A stretch of DNA of 64,000 nucleotides from Apoderus coryli (Eukaryota; Arthropoda; Insecta; Coleoptera; Attelabidae), in assembly GCA_911728435.2 (NCBI GenBank), contig OU452205.1, forward strand, positions 1 through 64,000, in the 5' to 3' direction. The position numbers were made by a program, and so were the translations under genes. A model generated the notes under the pieces. That model ran no database searches, was not told the origin of the DNA, and saw only the letters and a list, made by a program, of their open reading frames with translations. This document shows, in pieces, positions 48,683 to 59,752 of this stretch. Position 1 is the stretch's first letter. Each line of letters starts with the position of its first letter.

Positions 48683-51222
48683 ATGTATGCACTATCAACA
48701 AAAATTGAATTTGGGTGAGTAGAATCATTTGATAGGCAAGTTGTATTCCTGACAAATGTGTTTTAATATTTTAAATAGGAATTTTTATCTAGTTTAGTGT
48801 TCTCGACGGTTTAAGCCTGAGTTGAGCCAAGTAGTAGGTACTCTACGGTATTCCAATCCGAGTTCAATGCCTATTGTTTTTAAGTCAGGAAACATAGTTA
48901 CGAAACGTTCTCCTTTACCCACACAATTATTTGTTCTTGGTAGTTTTGTCAAAATGCGATAAAATTAATTCAACATCAAATTAGTGTTGTTATATTTAAT
49001 TTGGTGAGGGTGTGTTTTTGTACAACCTTTAAAGTGTTATGATTAGTAAGTAATAAAAATATATTGTTATTTAATTTTTAGAGGTGGCGTTGAATTACTG
49101 TTTGGTGACAATAAGAGTCATCAAGTCGACCTTCCATCCAAAGATACTAAATGTAAGTAGATATCTGCAATTCAATTTAAATTCACCGCTGCCTTGTTTC
49201 CGGCTGCTTACTATTAAGGTCAAAATAAATTATATCAATGAATCTGGCTATGCTAATCTAAAATAGCAAAATAGGTAAAACTAGAAGTGCCACACTTACC
49301 TAATAATAAAAATATTACCTTTGTCCAGGTTTCTCTTCATTATAGCGATGGATGGTATAAATTCTCGCTTTCAAAAAACTTTATTCATTTTAGGGACACT
49401 TGGAGACTTACTTCTGTGGATGAAAGATAATTTACTTCAAGAGAGACCAGAAATGTTTTTACAAGATAACTCAGTGTAGGTATACGTTTAGTGTCCAAAC
49501 CTTAAATAATCTAGTGAAGTGATGTCAAGGCTAGGTGCGTTAGAAAATAATATTCCGTTAACGTTTGCAGTTCAATGGACATTTATCATTTATACTGGTG
49601 ATTTATAAACTCTACGTTTGCGTTCTGCTCTGTCGTCCACAATCCGTTTTCACCATACGTAAGTTGCATACTTTTATTTATAAACTGCCGTTTACCGATT
49701 GCGTTGCCTGCCGTTCAACATAATTTAATGTTTTTCCGTCCGTCGTTCGCAACACAACCAATAGAAACGCAATAAATTGCCATGTGCCCAATTTGACAGA
49801 AATGAGATGATCCCGTAAATTAAAATTATTATTTGCTCCCTGTCCTGATTACTTAAATCACGATGTAAAACTGTAACGGCAAACGACAGTGATGGACGCA
49901 AACGTAGACTTTATAAATCACCAGTTAAGCTTACGAACTTGTCTGTTTTAATGTTTGTCTTCTTATCCAACAACTGATATTATGTCTAAGTACTTAAATA
50001 TTAAATTAGTCAGAGGTTAGAAACCAAATCAGCTTTTTATTTGTATATTATTTATGCTTTGTAAGTCAGTGATCAAAGCAGAACCCACACAAAAATTAAC
50101 TCTGAAATTTCTTAATTTTTTACAAATGTGAGAATTTTGTCCGTCTAATGGTATCAGAAACTTCAATTTTTTCTTAAAAATCACTGGGAGTTATTTAGTA
50201 CAATGAATCTAGCAAAGGGTTTGAATATTAAACTAACTGGATTGTTTCTTGTAAGAACATTATTGAATGTTTTTGCATTTGTATAAATACATAGTTACAC
50301 TTTCATTTTTAGGAGGCCTGGAATATTGGTATTGGTCAATGACACGGACTGGGAACTTATGGTAATGTTTTATGCTCATTATTACTGTAAATGATACACT
50401 CTCAAAACATATCCAAAAATGATACACATAATTTGTTAGGTTATTGTTTAGGGTTCATCCTTAACCCTGCAGCACTCCCGCTATGAGCATTTCTCTCACG
50501 CTTCGCTTATAATCGCAAGATTTCACGATATAGACACTGGATGAGCCTACCTCGCTCTCTAGCTGACTTTGTGTTCACGTTGCGCCCCCTGATTAGTTAA
50601 ATTCAAAATTCAGTACAGTGTTCTGCGATATAATATGAAGTTGTTGATCAGGTGCAGGTTTGTGAGTGATTCTCTCATTGTGCGAGTTCTGGCGTTTGTA
50701 TTTTCCAAATATATAAAGACAATACAGAAATTATTGAAGATCGTCAAATGTTTCTGAGGAAGAAAACAGTTGATGAAACCACAGTTAGTATACCGAGCTT
50801 CAGTAATATGTATGCTGTCGTCTGTCAGCTAAGTAGGGAACTGGTAGGCATTCCTGAACCCGAACGTGTAACGGCAGAAGATCAAGCTGGATTTTGCCCA
50901 AGAAGAAAAAACCGAAAATTTAAAAAAAAAAAAAGATGCAGCACTTCATTAAAAATGATGCGTAATTATTTGAGTTTAATTTTGTCTCGTCACAATAAAA
51001 AAAAAAACACAATAATAAATAGTGAGAGACATGCTCACACGCGAGTTCTGCGGTAATTTTCTTAGCGCGAGTTCTCTAGGGTTAAGATTTGGGATGGAGG
51101 GTGAATTGTTGTATAATAATATTATTAATTGAAAATATGTCGATAAATTTTAGGATACAGTAAACTATGCACTTCAGCCAAATGACACGATATTGTTTAT
51201 ATCAACGCTACATGGAGGATAA
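48683..51222 (+). CDS. Urm1: Ubiquitin-related modifier 1, five exons
   Basis: Urm1 is a ubiquitin-fold sulphur carrier. It is activated by the MOCS3/Uba4 enzyme, gives sulphur for wobble-uridine thiolation of tRNAs and can also be conjugated to proteins. Exons are 48683-48714, 49082-49152, 49394-49475, 50313-50361 and 51154-51222, phases 2, 1, 2, 0, totalling 100 aa, the family's usual length. Landmarks are IEFGGGVELLFGDNKSH, WTLGDLLLWMKDNLLQER, RPGILVLVNDTDWEL, and the end TILFISTLHGG with the essential C-terminal di-glycine just before the stop. A signal AATAAA lies at 51263. The small exons sit among MITE insertions in introns 3 and 4, but all splice sites are intact. Confidence 0.95.
49594..49925. 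mobile_element. 332-bp MITE in Urm1 intron 3
   Basis: Terminal inverted repeats of 30 bp (49594-49623 and 49896-49925) match at 29 of 30 positions. The outer end reads actggtgatttataaa and the inner end tctacgtttgcgt. No coding capacity. Flanking ttat...taag does not give a clear target duplication, so the superfamily is undecided. Confidence 0.8.
50461..51085. mobile_element. piggyBac-like non-autonomous element in Urm1 intron 4
   Basis: The element is bounded by TTAA at 50461-50464 and 51082-51085. Inside each TTAA is an inverted end, ccctgcagcactcccgc on the left and ccctagagaactcgcgc read inward on the right. TTAA duplications with CCCT ends are the hallmark of piggyBac. A 102-codon frame at 50748-51056 has a basic cluster (PRRKNRKFKKKKRC) that may be the decayed C-terminal zinc region of the transposase, but this is weak. 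There is no catalytic domain, so the copy is not autonomous. Confidence 0.75.
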
Positions 51223-51686
51223 CAATAACGATATAAGTACTTATATGTATTTAGTGTAAATTAATAAATGATTAAATTATAATTGGACAAGATTAAGTAA
51301 AGCACTCAGAAATTTTGCCGAACTGGTGTTCTCAAGTATGTTTTCATAAACTTCACATAACCCTCAGAAAACCGTACCTGCATAGTTTTGTAAAAAGTCT
51401 TGCATACTCATACCACAGTATAATAAATAATACAGTATTCTGACTTTCACGTTTCCAAGCCGTCCTGCGCATATCGTCGCGCAGGCCGCCATTATGGGTT
51501 ACAACGTCAAAATAATCGCATAGACGTAGATAGATACAGTTCATTCCTGTGTTCAATATATAGTTCATTGTCGGCGTGTACGAGATAAATAAATATTGTG
51601 TTTAAATCTAAATTTGTGTTTTTGGTATAGTGTTTGTGAGAATTAAAAGGATTTTATTTTTATTAACGTGTCTTGGGATTCATACA
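51223..51686. other. Intergenic after Urm1
   Basis: Contains the Urm1 polyadenylation signal and about 400 bp of AT-rich sequence without a recognisable gene. A ccgccattatgggttac block near 51485 is partly complementary to gttacccaaaatggcgg near 52450. The pair brackets the THAP exon and may be the ends of a mobile element. Confidence 0.4.
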
Positions 51687-51787
51687 ATGAATAATCACAG
51701 AAGACATGTGTGTGTTGCAAAATGTTGTCCCAATAAGCGGTACACTTGCTATAAACATTTTTTTCGCTTCCCCAAAGATTCTGTTAG
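51687..51787 (+). CDS. THAP zinc-finger N-terminal exon (orphan)
   Basis: The ATG opens MNNHRRHVCVAKCCPNK and continues to KHFFRFPKD, then SVR, ending at a good donor (AG-gtgagt, phase 2). CxxxC followed by FFRFPKD is the start of the THAP DNA-binding domain, which needs a further Cys-x2-His and an AVPTIF-like end in later exons. I could not find those exons in the next 3 kb. It is either the first exon of a THAP protein whose remainder is diverged or lost, or a piece of a P-element/THAP9-type transposon. Confidence 0.6.
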
Positions 51788-53575
51788 GTGAGTAATAAGT
51801 AAAAATAAAGATGAATACTAGATAATTTTACGTTTATAACAACTATTTGTATAACCGTAAAATTTATATTACGAAATGACAGTATCTAATATGTTTTTAA
51901 ACTAAATACAAGTGAAACATAAACACAAGTTGTCGCGTGGCTAGTTGTTATTTTATTGACAATATCGTTATAAAGTTTCAAGAAGTCTTTGCCAAAATTT
52001 GCCTTTAAAGTTGCTGTTGTTGTAATTTGTGAATTAAACTACCCGTTTAACTCACTACAACGATATTCATAATAAACCACGAAAATTGAAATAAACGCGA
52101 TTTATTAATAAAGAAAAATAACAAACTAAATACAAAACTGAAACGATTTTAACTGACCAATATAATATAGAAATTGAAAACTAATCAAAAATCTGACAAT
52201 CTTAATTCTTTTTTGACAATAATAACTTTTTCCAATAGTTATTATTATTGTTATTAAAAATCACCCAATCATGTCAACATTTAACTGATAACACCACTCA
52301 AGGTTGTTTTCAATCACTATGACACACCACAAATATTTCTGAAATTGACAGCGATATTATTATGTACTTAAATATTTTTACAAAAATAAAAATACAGTAC
52401 TGTGGTTAGAAACCAAAAACTATAATTATTCTTAGGCAGGACCTGACTTGTTACCCAAAATGGCGGCATCTTACGTCACAGTTTTTTTCAAAGTGCGAAC
52501 GTGGAGTCGGAATGCTGTACTTATTAATGCTGTGCTCATACATCAGAGAAACGCATGATAGCGTGAGTGGTAAGCTAAGTAGTAGGGTCATCTTGGCCCT
52601 TTCGACAAAGTTCAGCAGACAACAAATAAAATTTCTAAACGGAAAGAATTATTCTACAGTTGAACATAAAAAAAAACAACAAATGTTTGTACACTAATAT
52701 ATTTCCATAAAATGTATATAATTTTTGTTATTAATGGATATTATGTCGTAACTGGCTTCCAACCATATTGTTAGTTGGCTCTGTAAAGACTTAATTATAA
52801 TCTACTATGATATCTGCGGTAAATTAATTATAAATTGTGGTAAAAATAATTTTAAAAAAATAATTACGAAGAACTTCCATTGTATCATTTACCTACTACA
52901 TTTTAGGTATATATTAGTTAGACGTAACTTATTTATAGAATAAATAATGAAAATTATAAAGGATCCTTAATATCTAAACCACAAAATGTGATAATGGGGA
53001 GTATTTTTGTGCTTTGAATTTATCACAGTTGTTATTTTGTTACAATATTATGCAATATTTTTTTTTTCTATTACTACTACTCATTGTACTCATATACATT
53101 TTTTACAAAACATTTAGGTACATTCTATTTTTATTTTTTTGATGTTAAAACAATTTTAATTAATTGGCTTAATACACCTAATGTAAAATTAAAAATATCT
53201 ATTAATGGCAATTATGTATGTAAAGGGTGCCCGATTCTTATCATAACGCTCTCTCTTACTAGCTAATACGTAATTATCAAAAAATGTTTTCTTATGCATC
53301 TGTCCTGCGTTAACGACTCACACGACGAATGCTTAAACTGAGGAGAGTACGTAATCAAAATATTCGGTTTTATAAAACAATTTTTATTTATAAGAAATCG
53401 TCACGTCGTGTCGTCGGAAGAAGTCTCACAATATTGCAGACGAGATCACTGCTCAAAGCTAGCATAGGAATGCAGAAAGTTTCTAAAGCAAATGCAGCTC
53501 AAGTGAGGACGATAAATGTTTTTGAGACTATATAGGACTGTTCTGCAATTGGAAGGGAAATAAGCCAATTGCCCC

Positions 53576-53615
<40 letters not shown>

Positions 53616-54936
53616 ATGAACTTCATAAAAGTTTGGGGCTATTTAGTTCGAGGTCAAGAAAGGTGCGTTTTATACTGATAAGTTCTTCGTAGAACATGGG
53701 AATATTGGAAGCCGCGAAAAGTGTTGAGGTTAATGGGGAAACTGTTCAGACTGCTTTTTGTGTAAAATCCTTTTGTAAAAATGTGAGTTTTGTAAGACGA
53801 TTGTTCATGAAGGAAAACATTGAAAGAATACGAGTAACAACGTTCGACGTAACGACGTTCTTTAATCAAACATGTATCCGCAACGTCTGTACACCATTAT
53901 TATAAGAAATGTTAGAAAATTGGACTACTTCATGAGAGTGACATAAGTAAGTAGATTTTGGAATGTATTATCATCATCTTAGTTTTCTTTTTAAAAGTTA
54001 CTAATATAATATGACAATGAGGAAAAATTTACAGTACTAATTCAAGGTGTTGCCACAACTATCGAACACATCTACTTTTAACATCCCATTTTTTTAATAC
54101 AAAATAAGTTTGACTTCAGTTTTAGACTTTTTAATACAATACAAAATAAACCTATGTCCTGTGTTTTCCTTTTGTACTTTTGACTTGAGATTCATTTTCT
54201 GTTGGCTTTTGATGGCGTAAAATGAAGTTTAAATTAAATGCTGTATTGACTGCATAGTAGACATTGGCGTTTGGTGGCAAAATCATTTCTGCAAAATGGT
54301 TATTACTCAATTAATATGCAGTTTAAAACAGAATAATAAATATATAACTGTGTGGTTACTGTGTTAATGATTATTTCAACAAAACCAGCAACTTCAAGTA
54401 TAGTGTCAGTGCTAAAACAGACGAAATGGTACAGTGTACTGCATAACACATACCGGTATATTTATATGCCTGCCGAAAGTTTAAATTTAATTGTTATCAG
54501 CGTGTGCATTACAAGAATAGCAAGTATGTGCTCTTCTCATGAAAGAGCTGTTATTTTGCTGCCAGGAAATATACATTTTGGATACATATTTCGGGGCGAG
54601 CAAGCTCACGCTCTGGAGAACACGCAGCGATGTACAGAGCGTCCCATTTTGGCTGTCCTTACGATATATCTCGGTTATTTTTAACGATAGAACCCTACAG
54701 TTTTCGCCAACCTTAGCTTTTTTGTGGAACGAAAGATGCCGCAAACAAAATGGTCATACCAGTAAATATTGCATTTTGCGACTCCCTTCATAACTCGGCT
54801 AGCGGGAAGATAAAAATGGCCCTCATAGACATATTTGCATATAATCCATTGGCAATGATGAGGAAAACCATTTCAGCGTATCAAACAAATGTTTTTGTTG
54901 GACACCCCGTTTAACTAAACTAATTACAAGTACAAC
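51788..54936. other. Long stretch with no confirmed gene
   Basis: About 3.1 kb of AT-rich DNA. It holds a (GA)n microsatellite at about 53579-53612. Two 60-70-codon plus-strand frames (53329-53535 and 53696-53905) have no domain I recognise. The part at about 54540-54790 is an inverted, diverged relative of 56040-56170 (shared blocks accttagct, cgaaagatgccgcaa, aaaatggtcat), so it belongs to a dispersed repeat. Confidence 0.5.
53579..53612. repeat. (GA)n microsatellite
   Basis: An uninterrupted gaga run of about 34 bp. No feature depends on it. Confidence 0.95.
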
Positions 54937-54939
54937 ATT

Positions 54940-55870
54940 ACAATATCACAAGCCCAAACCAATGCTCAATTATGAACGCAAAGCAGTTGTGAAAATCTGT
55001 TAAGAAAAGCCGCGTCCTCAGGAAGCCATCAAGTGCCCCAGGAACTCATTTGTCGGGGAGGAGTCCAGTTCCAGATTTGAACATTGATTGGCCAAACGAC
55101 AGGACTTAGGAATAAAACTACGCCTGGCATAATTTGTCCGGTAATATGCCGCATGAATCACATGAGTCGCTTAACAGCTCTGGGAGGAACATGAAGCCCA
55201 ATGTGTGAGGGCACGATCGATGAACGAATGATATTATTAATAATTTTGTAAAAAATGCGCTCATATGCGTTCCCAACGTCGTCAATCTCATCTCCTCCAT
55301 CAGTCCATCATAATTGCGGACATAGTCAACAAGTGTTAGGCGACGGAGCTTAAAATGTATAAATATCAGGAGACGCTGAATCCTCTCGACATGACAGGCG
55401 TAGATGTGTACTCGAGATGAGGTCTGACAAGCGATGATTTAAATGTGTTCACACTGCTAAAGTCTGTCGAGCAACGCCTGACGAAGCCCAACATTTGGAA
55501 GTAACGCGATGCAGAACGCTGTATGTGATGACTATAGCTCAGGTTGGTCTCCAACCGATTGACCCATCATGAAAAAGAGGATTTCTAGAACGATTGAAAT
55601 TGATACAAAAACATTTAGAGACGTTTAAATCCATGTCGCTAATATCGCACTAATGAACTAACCGAGTGACATCCTCCTGCAAAAGGTAGCTGTCGGTGAC
55701 ACCTCGGATCGTCATATAATACTTGAGATCATCAGCTTGAATTCACTATAATATAGAAAGCATTGCTCTATGTCGTTAATAAATAGGTTGAACAATAGTG
55801 GGCCCAAGTGGGATCCCTGGGGAACATCGGAAAATACTTTCACCGGCCCAGAATGAAATTATATATAGAA
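54940..55870 (-). pseudogene. Jockey/CR1-type LINE reverse transcriptase relic
   Basis: On the minus strand, broken frames give VFSDVPQGSHLGPLLFN with LFINDI (RT motif around PQG-LGPLLF), ADDLKYYMTIRG (the catalytic ADD box) and then SHHIQRSASRYFQMLGFV, with SSLVRPHLEY, the thumb region of jockey/CR1-clade reverse transcriptases. Stops and frameshifts separate these pieces. The endonuclease and ORF1 are absent. The left end merges into the repeat described at 54540-54790. Confidence 0.8.
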
Positions 55871-56039
55871 AACTATATATTTTTGGAGAGCTCATAACAA
55901 GCCCGAAAAAAACATAAGTTTGTTTTATATCTCCGAAATATTTTTCCTTATCCTTGCCACTGGATTATATGCAAAAATCTTTATCAGGATCAGTTTTTAT
56001 ATTCCCACTAAGTTAGAGGGTAACCGAGATACGAATGGG

Positions 56040-56357
56040 GTCCCAAAATGCAATATTCTCAATATCGCCCTGTAACACGGAAACTAAGAGGGCTATGACC
56101 ATTTTGCTTGCGGCATCTTTCGTTTCACAAAAAAGTAGCTAAGGTTCGCGAAAACCGCAGGGTTTTATATTTAAAATTAACCGAGATGATCCTTATGAAC
56201 ATCCAAAATGGAATGAATACACTGTACAATGTTTCTTCCCTTGTATAACGTGTTTTCACTTATTTTAAAACTTGCCACCCATAATAACTCGTCACCTGAA
56301 GCAGACACGGAACACCAAATTCTACCAAAAATGGTTTTGAATTTCCCCATCAAAAAC
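56040..56357. repeat. Older dispersed repeat hosting the Penelope insertion (left part)
   Basis: Contains ttaaaacttgccaccc and ataataactcgtc (about 56264-56293). The other side of the Penelope insertion carries the complementary order, gacgagttattttgggt and agcaagttttaaa (about 62517-62545), so the pre-insertion locus was a palindromic repeat. A related single copy is at 25832-26060. Confidence 0.6.
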
Positions 56358-56453
56358 AAAATCGATGTTTAACTGTTGTGTTAGTGACCTCTAAGTGTTT
56401 TCAAATTGAAGTTTGTTGGTTTTAGGTCAATTAAAGAAACAAAGTAATTCCTC

Positions 56454-56492
56454 TGTCGACGTTTCGACTTTTATTAAGTCATCCTCAGGACA
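56454..56492 (-). ncRNA. Hammerhead-like ribozyme motif in Penelope terminal repeat (copy 1)
   Basis: Read on minus: TGTC-CTGAGGA-t-GAC-loop-GTC-GAAAC-GTC-GACA. The CUGANGA and GAAA core boxes are present. TGTC pairs with GACA as stem I, and GAC with GTC as stem II. GUC is the expected cleavage triplet. Stem III would be only ACGU and could form between two RNA molecules. One extra U precedes stem II. Penelope-like elements are known to carry hammerheads in their terminal repeats, which supports the reading. Confidence 0.6.
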
Positions 56493-57025
56493 CTAGAATA
56501 CAACAAAAAAAAGAAAAACATAAGGGTGACTTGAAATTTACAATTAGTTGTTAAATACACAAATACAAAAAAAATATTAAAAAAAAAAAAAAAATTATAT
56601 AAAAATATAAATAAATAAAACATCAAGACATGTAATGTATTTTTTTTTTTTTTTTCTTTTTCCTCTTTGTTTAAACACAGATAAAACTACATACTACAAC
56701 GGGTTCTCCATACTCACGTGAACAATTTGTTTCCCTTGTCAATGTTTTCAATTATGAAGGACATTTACATATGATGAAATCAAAAAGGGGGTTTCTTCTT
56801 TTAAACATGTATTTTCTTATTTTAATAGTGTATAAACTAAAACTGAATAGGCACAAACGAACAGAAAATGATACATTTAATTTTTTTTTTTTTTTTTTCC
56901 TTTTTTATAATTTTAAATAAAATTCCATATTTTCCTATCAAACAGGTGTATATATATATATATATATATTACTTTCCAAGGTGTAGGTGGTTATTATACG
57001 GGGTTTATTTATACAAAATGGATTA

Positions 57026-59503
57026 TTATCTTCTTCGTGGGATCCTATTAATTAAATTTGCATAAGCAGAGCTCAAATTTTGGGTGTCAACTTGTTTATT
57101 TACATTATTTTGATGTATTTTTATGTCTATCATCTCTTTCAAAAGTCTTTTTTTGTAGTTTCGCTGTCCACCAAGAATTTCTGTGTTTTCAAAATCAATG
57201 TCATGTAACGTCGCATTAACATGCTCAGTTAGACCAGATTTGTTTGGAGCATTAACTAAGTTTTGGGGTCTGATGTTCACTTGATGCTCTTTTATTCTTG
57301 TTCCTAAATACCGAGAAGTCTGACCTATATAGACTTTATTACAATCTTTACACGGTATTTTATAAACAACGTTGCTCTCAAACTCCTTAGGGGTTACTGA
57401 TTTTAGTTTACTAAAGAATTTTTTAGTTGTGTTTTCGTTCTTAAAAGCAACCTTGATATTAGTGTTAGTAAATACTTTACCTAATTTTTCGGATAAACTA
57501 CAGACATAGGGTATTTTTAAATATCGTTTATTATTATTTGGATTTAAATTAGGTAAACTATTTTGATTGGTTTCAGTTTTGAAGAGTATTTTATTAATAA
57601 GTTTCTCTGGATAACTATTTTTCAAAAGGTAGTATTTAATTAGTGTTAAATTTTTTTCATGAAACCCTTCGTCAGACAAAGATAAGGCTCTATGTTTTAA
57701 GTTGTTAATGATATTAATTTTTTGATTAAAAGAATGGGATGAGTTAAAATTAATGTATCTTTCAGAGAAAGTGGGCTTGTGATACCAGTCAGTGATGATG
57801 ATATTATTGTCACCTCTAATAAATTCGATGTCCAAGAACGATAGCCTATTTCGATTTTCTTTTTCAAGTGTAAACATTAACTTTGGATGAAAATCATTAA
57901 AAATAGATAGTGTCTCATCAACCCCATTTACCGGAATGCACGTTAATATGTCGTCGACATATCTTTTATAGAACGGTAATTGGAATGGCAATCTTGGGAT
58001 GCAGTTTTTTTGTAATTCTGACAATACAATATCAGCGCATATTGGCGATAAACAGTTGCCCATACCAAGACCATATATTTGTCTATAAAATTTGTCTTGG
58101 AATTTAAAATAGCTGTTATCAAAAACAAAGGTAAGGAGTTCGACGAACTGGTCCACATTTAATTTTGTATTCGGCTGGATGAGACCCCATCGATCCCTCA
58201 CAAGAGTCAAAACCAAATCAGTGGGTATATTTGTAAACAGCGAAACCACGTCCAAAGACACAAGAATGTAATTTGAAGGAATCGTCACACTCTTAAGTTC
58301 TTGTACTAGTGTGAAAGAATCCCTCGTATGATAAGAGTCCTTTTCAAAAGCAAAATTCAAGAGATTGCTTAGATATTTTGACAGGTTGTAGATCGGAGAA
58401 CCAACAAAACTTAATATAGGTCGCAACGGAATATTAGACTTGTGGATCTTCGGTAGGAAATACATTTTGGGAAAAACACCGTTGTTACATTTTAACATTT
58501 TCTTTTCTTCAGTACTAAAGGATCCAGCTTTGAAAAATTTGTCTACCAATCTATTATTTTTATTCTGAACTTTATGTGTTGGATCTGTGTCTAAAGTATT
58601 ATATGTACTTGTGTCACTTAGCATAGAGAGAGATTTTGCAAGGTAATCCGATCTACTTAGGGCAACTGTTGTGTTACCTTTGTCTGCTCTGGTGATAATT
58701 ATATCAGGTTGTTGTTTAAGAAATCTTCTAGTTATGCTTTCTTGTCTAAGTAGGACGTGATCATAAGCTGAGAGTGACTTCCCAAAATTTAAGTGATTGG
58801 TAATTATATTAATTGTATCATTTCGATATGTATCCTTAGTCTGATCTTCAGAGTCAGTAGACTGAACGATATATTCACTGTCAATCAATAATTGTTCCAA
58901 AGGAAAATTTTTTTTTTTAGTGTAAGGTAGGTTAAACTTTTCACCGTAACTTAGAAGTTTTATAACATCACTCGGTATTTCTATATTGGTAAGATTAAGA
59001 AACCATTTTTCATTAATTTGTTGTTCATTTATATTATGCTCATCATAAATCAATTTGTTAATCTTTCTTTTTTGTTTAGTCCTGACCTGTTTGTTAATAT
59101 GATTGTAATAAGTGGATTGTGATTGAATGAATGAATTGTATATGTGATCTGGTAAAATAGATTTAACTATTTCTTGGCACTCCACAATTCTTGTCTTTTG
59201 GACATTAACTTTCCAATGCGCATAACCTATTTCTAAATTCAATAGCTTTTTATGAAAGAGTTTGATAATATTACAGTACTTATTCTTAAATGGATTGTCC
59301 TCAATAAGTAAAGGTTGGAGAATATTTATTGAATTATTCAAGTGAGTTGGGATTACCTGCTGTCTTTTACATTGTAGAAGAAATTTCTTATGGTTCACAT
59401 AATGAGCCAATTGCTTATTTGTTGAAGCCCAGAGCTTTAAAGTCACTGTTGTTTCTTCACCGTAATTCTGGCGAATTTCTTCGTAAAAACCCATATTTTT
59501 CAC
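57026..59503 (-). CDS. Penelope-like element polyprotein (RT plus GIY-YIG endonuclease), full length
   Basis: An intact 825-residue frame. It combines a Penelope-type reverse transcriptase with a C-terminal GIY-YIG nuclease and drives target-primed retrotransposition. RT landmarks are MYFLPKIHKSNIPLRPILS (about residue 347), YILVSLDVVSLFTNIP, YGLGMGNCLSPICADIV and the catalytic RYVDDI (Asp 517-518), followed by LSFLDIEF. The nuclease covers about residues 700-800: VVYKIPCKDCNKVYIGQTSR, LGTRIKEHQ and SGLTEHVN, with the CxxC spacer typical of Penelope. The first Met at 59503 is followed by a basic N-terminal domain. No stops or frameshifts, so the protein may be active. No introns seen. Confidence 0.93.
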   Translation of the reverse strand: MKNMGFYEEIRQNYGEETTVTLKLWASTNKQLAHYVNHKKFLLQCKRQQVIPTHLNNSINILQPLLIEDNPFKNKYCNIIKLFHKKLLNLEIGYAHWKVNVQKTRIVECQEIVKSILPDHIYNSFIQSQSTYYNHINKQVRTKQKRKINKLIYDEHNINEQQINEKWFLNLTNIEIPSDVIKLLSYGEKFNLPYTKKKNFPLEQLLIDSEYIVQSTDSEDQTKDTYRNDTINIITNHLNFGKSLSAYDHVLLRQESITRRFLKQQPDIIITRADKGNTTVALSRSDYLAKSLSMLSDTSTYNTLDTDPTHKVQNKNNRLVDKFFKAGSFSTEEKKMLKCNNGVFPKMYFLPKIHKSNIPLRPILSFVGSPIYNLSKYLSNLLNFAFEKDSYHTRDSFTLVQELKSVTIPSNYILVSLDVVSLFTNIPTDLVLTLVRDRWGLIQPNTKLNVDQFVELLTFVFDNSYFKFQDKFYRQIYGLGMGNCLSPICADIVLSELQKNCIPRLPFQLPFYKRYVDDILTCIPVNGVDETLSIFNDFHPKLMFTLEKENRNRLSFLDIEFIRGDNNIIITDWYHKPTFSERYINFNSSHSFNQKINIINNLKHRALSLSDEGFHEKNLTLIKYYLLKNSYPEKLINKILFKTETNQNSLPNLNPNNNKRYLKIPYVCSLSEKLGKVFTNTNIKVAFKNENTTKKFFSKLKSVTPKEFESNVVYKIPCKDCNKVYIGQTSRYLGTRIKEHQVNIRPQNLVNAPNKSGLTEHVNATLHDIDFENTEILGGQRNYKKRLLKEMIDIKIHQNNVNKQVDTQNLSSAYANLINRIPRRR

Positions 59504-59641
59504 TCCTTTTTTGTCGTTATGTAGTCCTAGTCAGCTGGATTTCCAAATTTTTATGTTTAACTGTTGTGTTAGTGACCTCTAAGTGTTTTCAAATTGAAGT
59601 TTGTTGGTTTTAGGTCAATTAAAGAAACAAAGTAATTCCTC

Positions 59642-59680
59642 TGTCGACGTTTCGACTTTTATTAAGTCATCCTCAGGACA
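59642..59680 (-). ncRNA. Hammerhead-like motif (copy 2, internal terminal repeat)
   Basis: Identical 39-base motif in the terminal repeat upstream of the full-length minus-strand copy, same orientation as that ORF. Its position 5' of the ORF is where a self-cleaving repeat would set the RNA 5' end. Confidence 0.6.
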
Positions 59681-59752
59681 CTAGAATACAACAAAAAAAA
59701 GAAAAACATAAGGGTGACTTGAAATTTACAATTAGTTGTTAAATACACAATT

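Noticed and set aside
57910..58158. Small frames on both strands inside the Penelope ORF, mirrored at 60728-60976
   Set aside because: They are shadows of the RT coding sequence in other frames, duplicated because the element is inverted.
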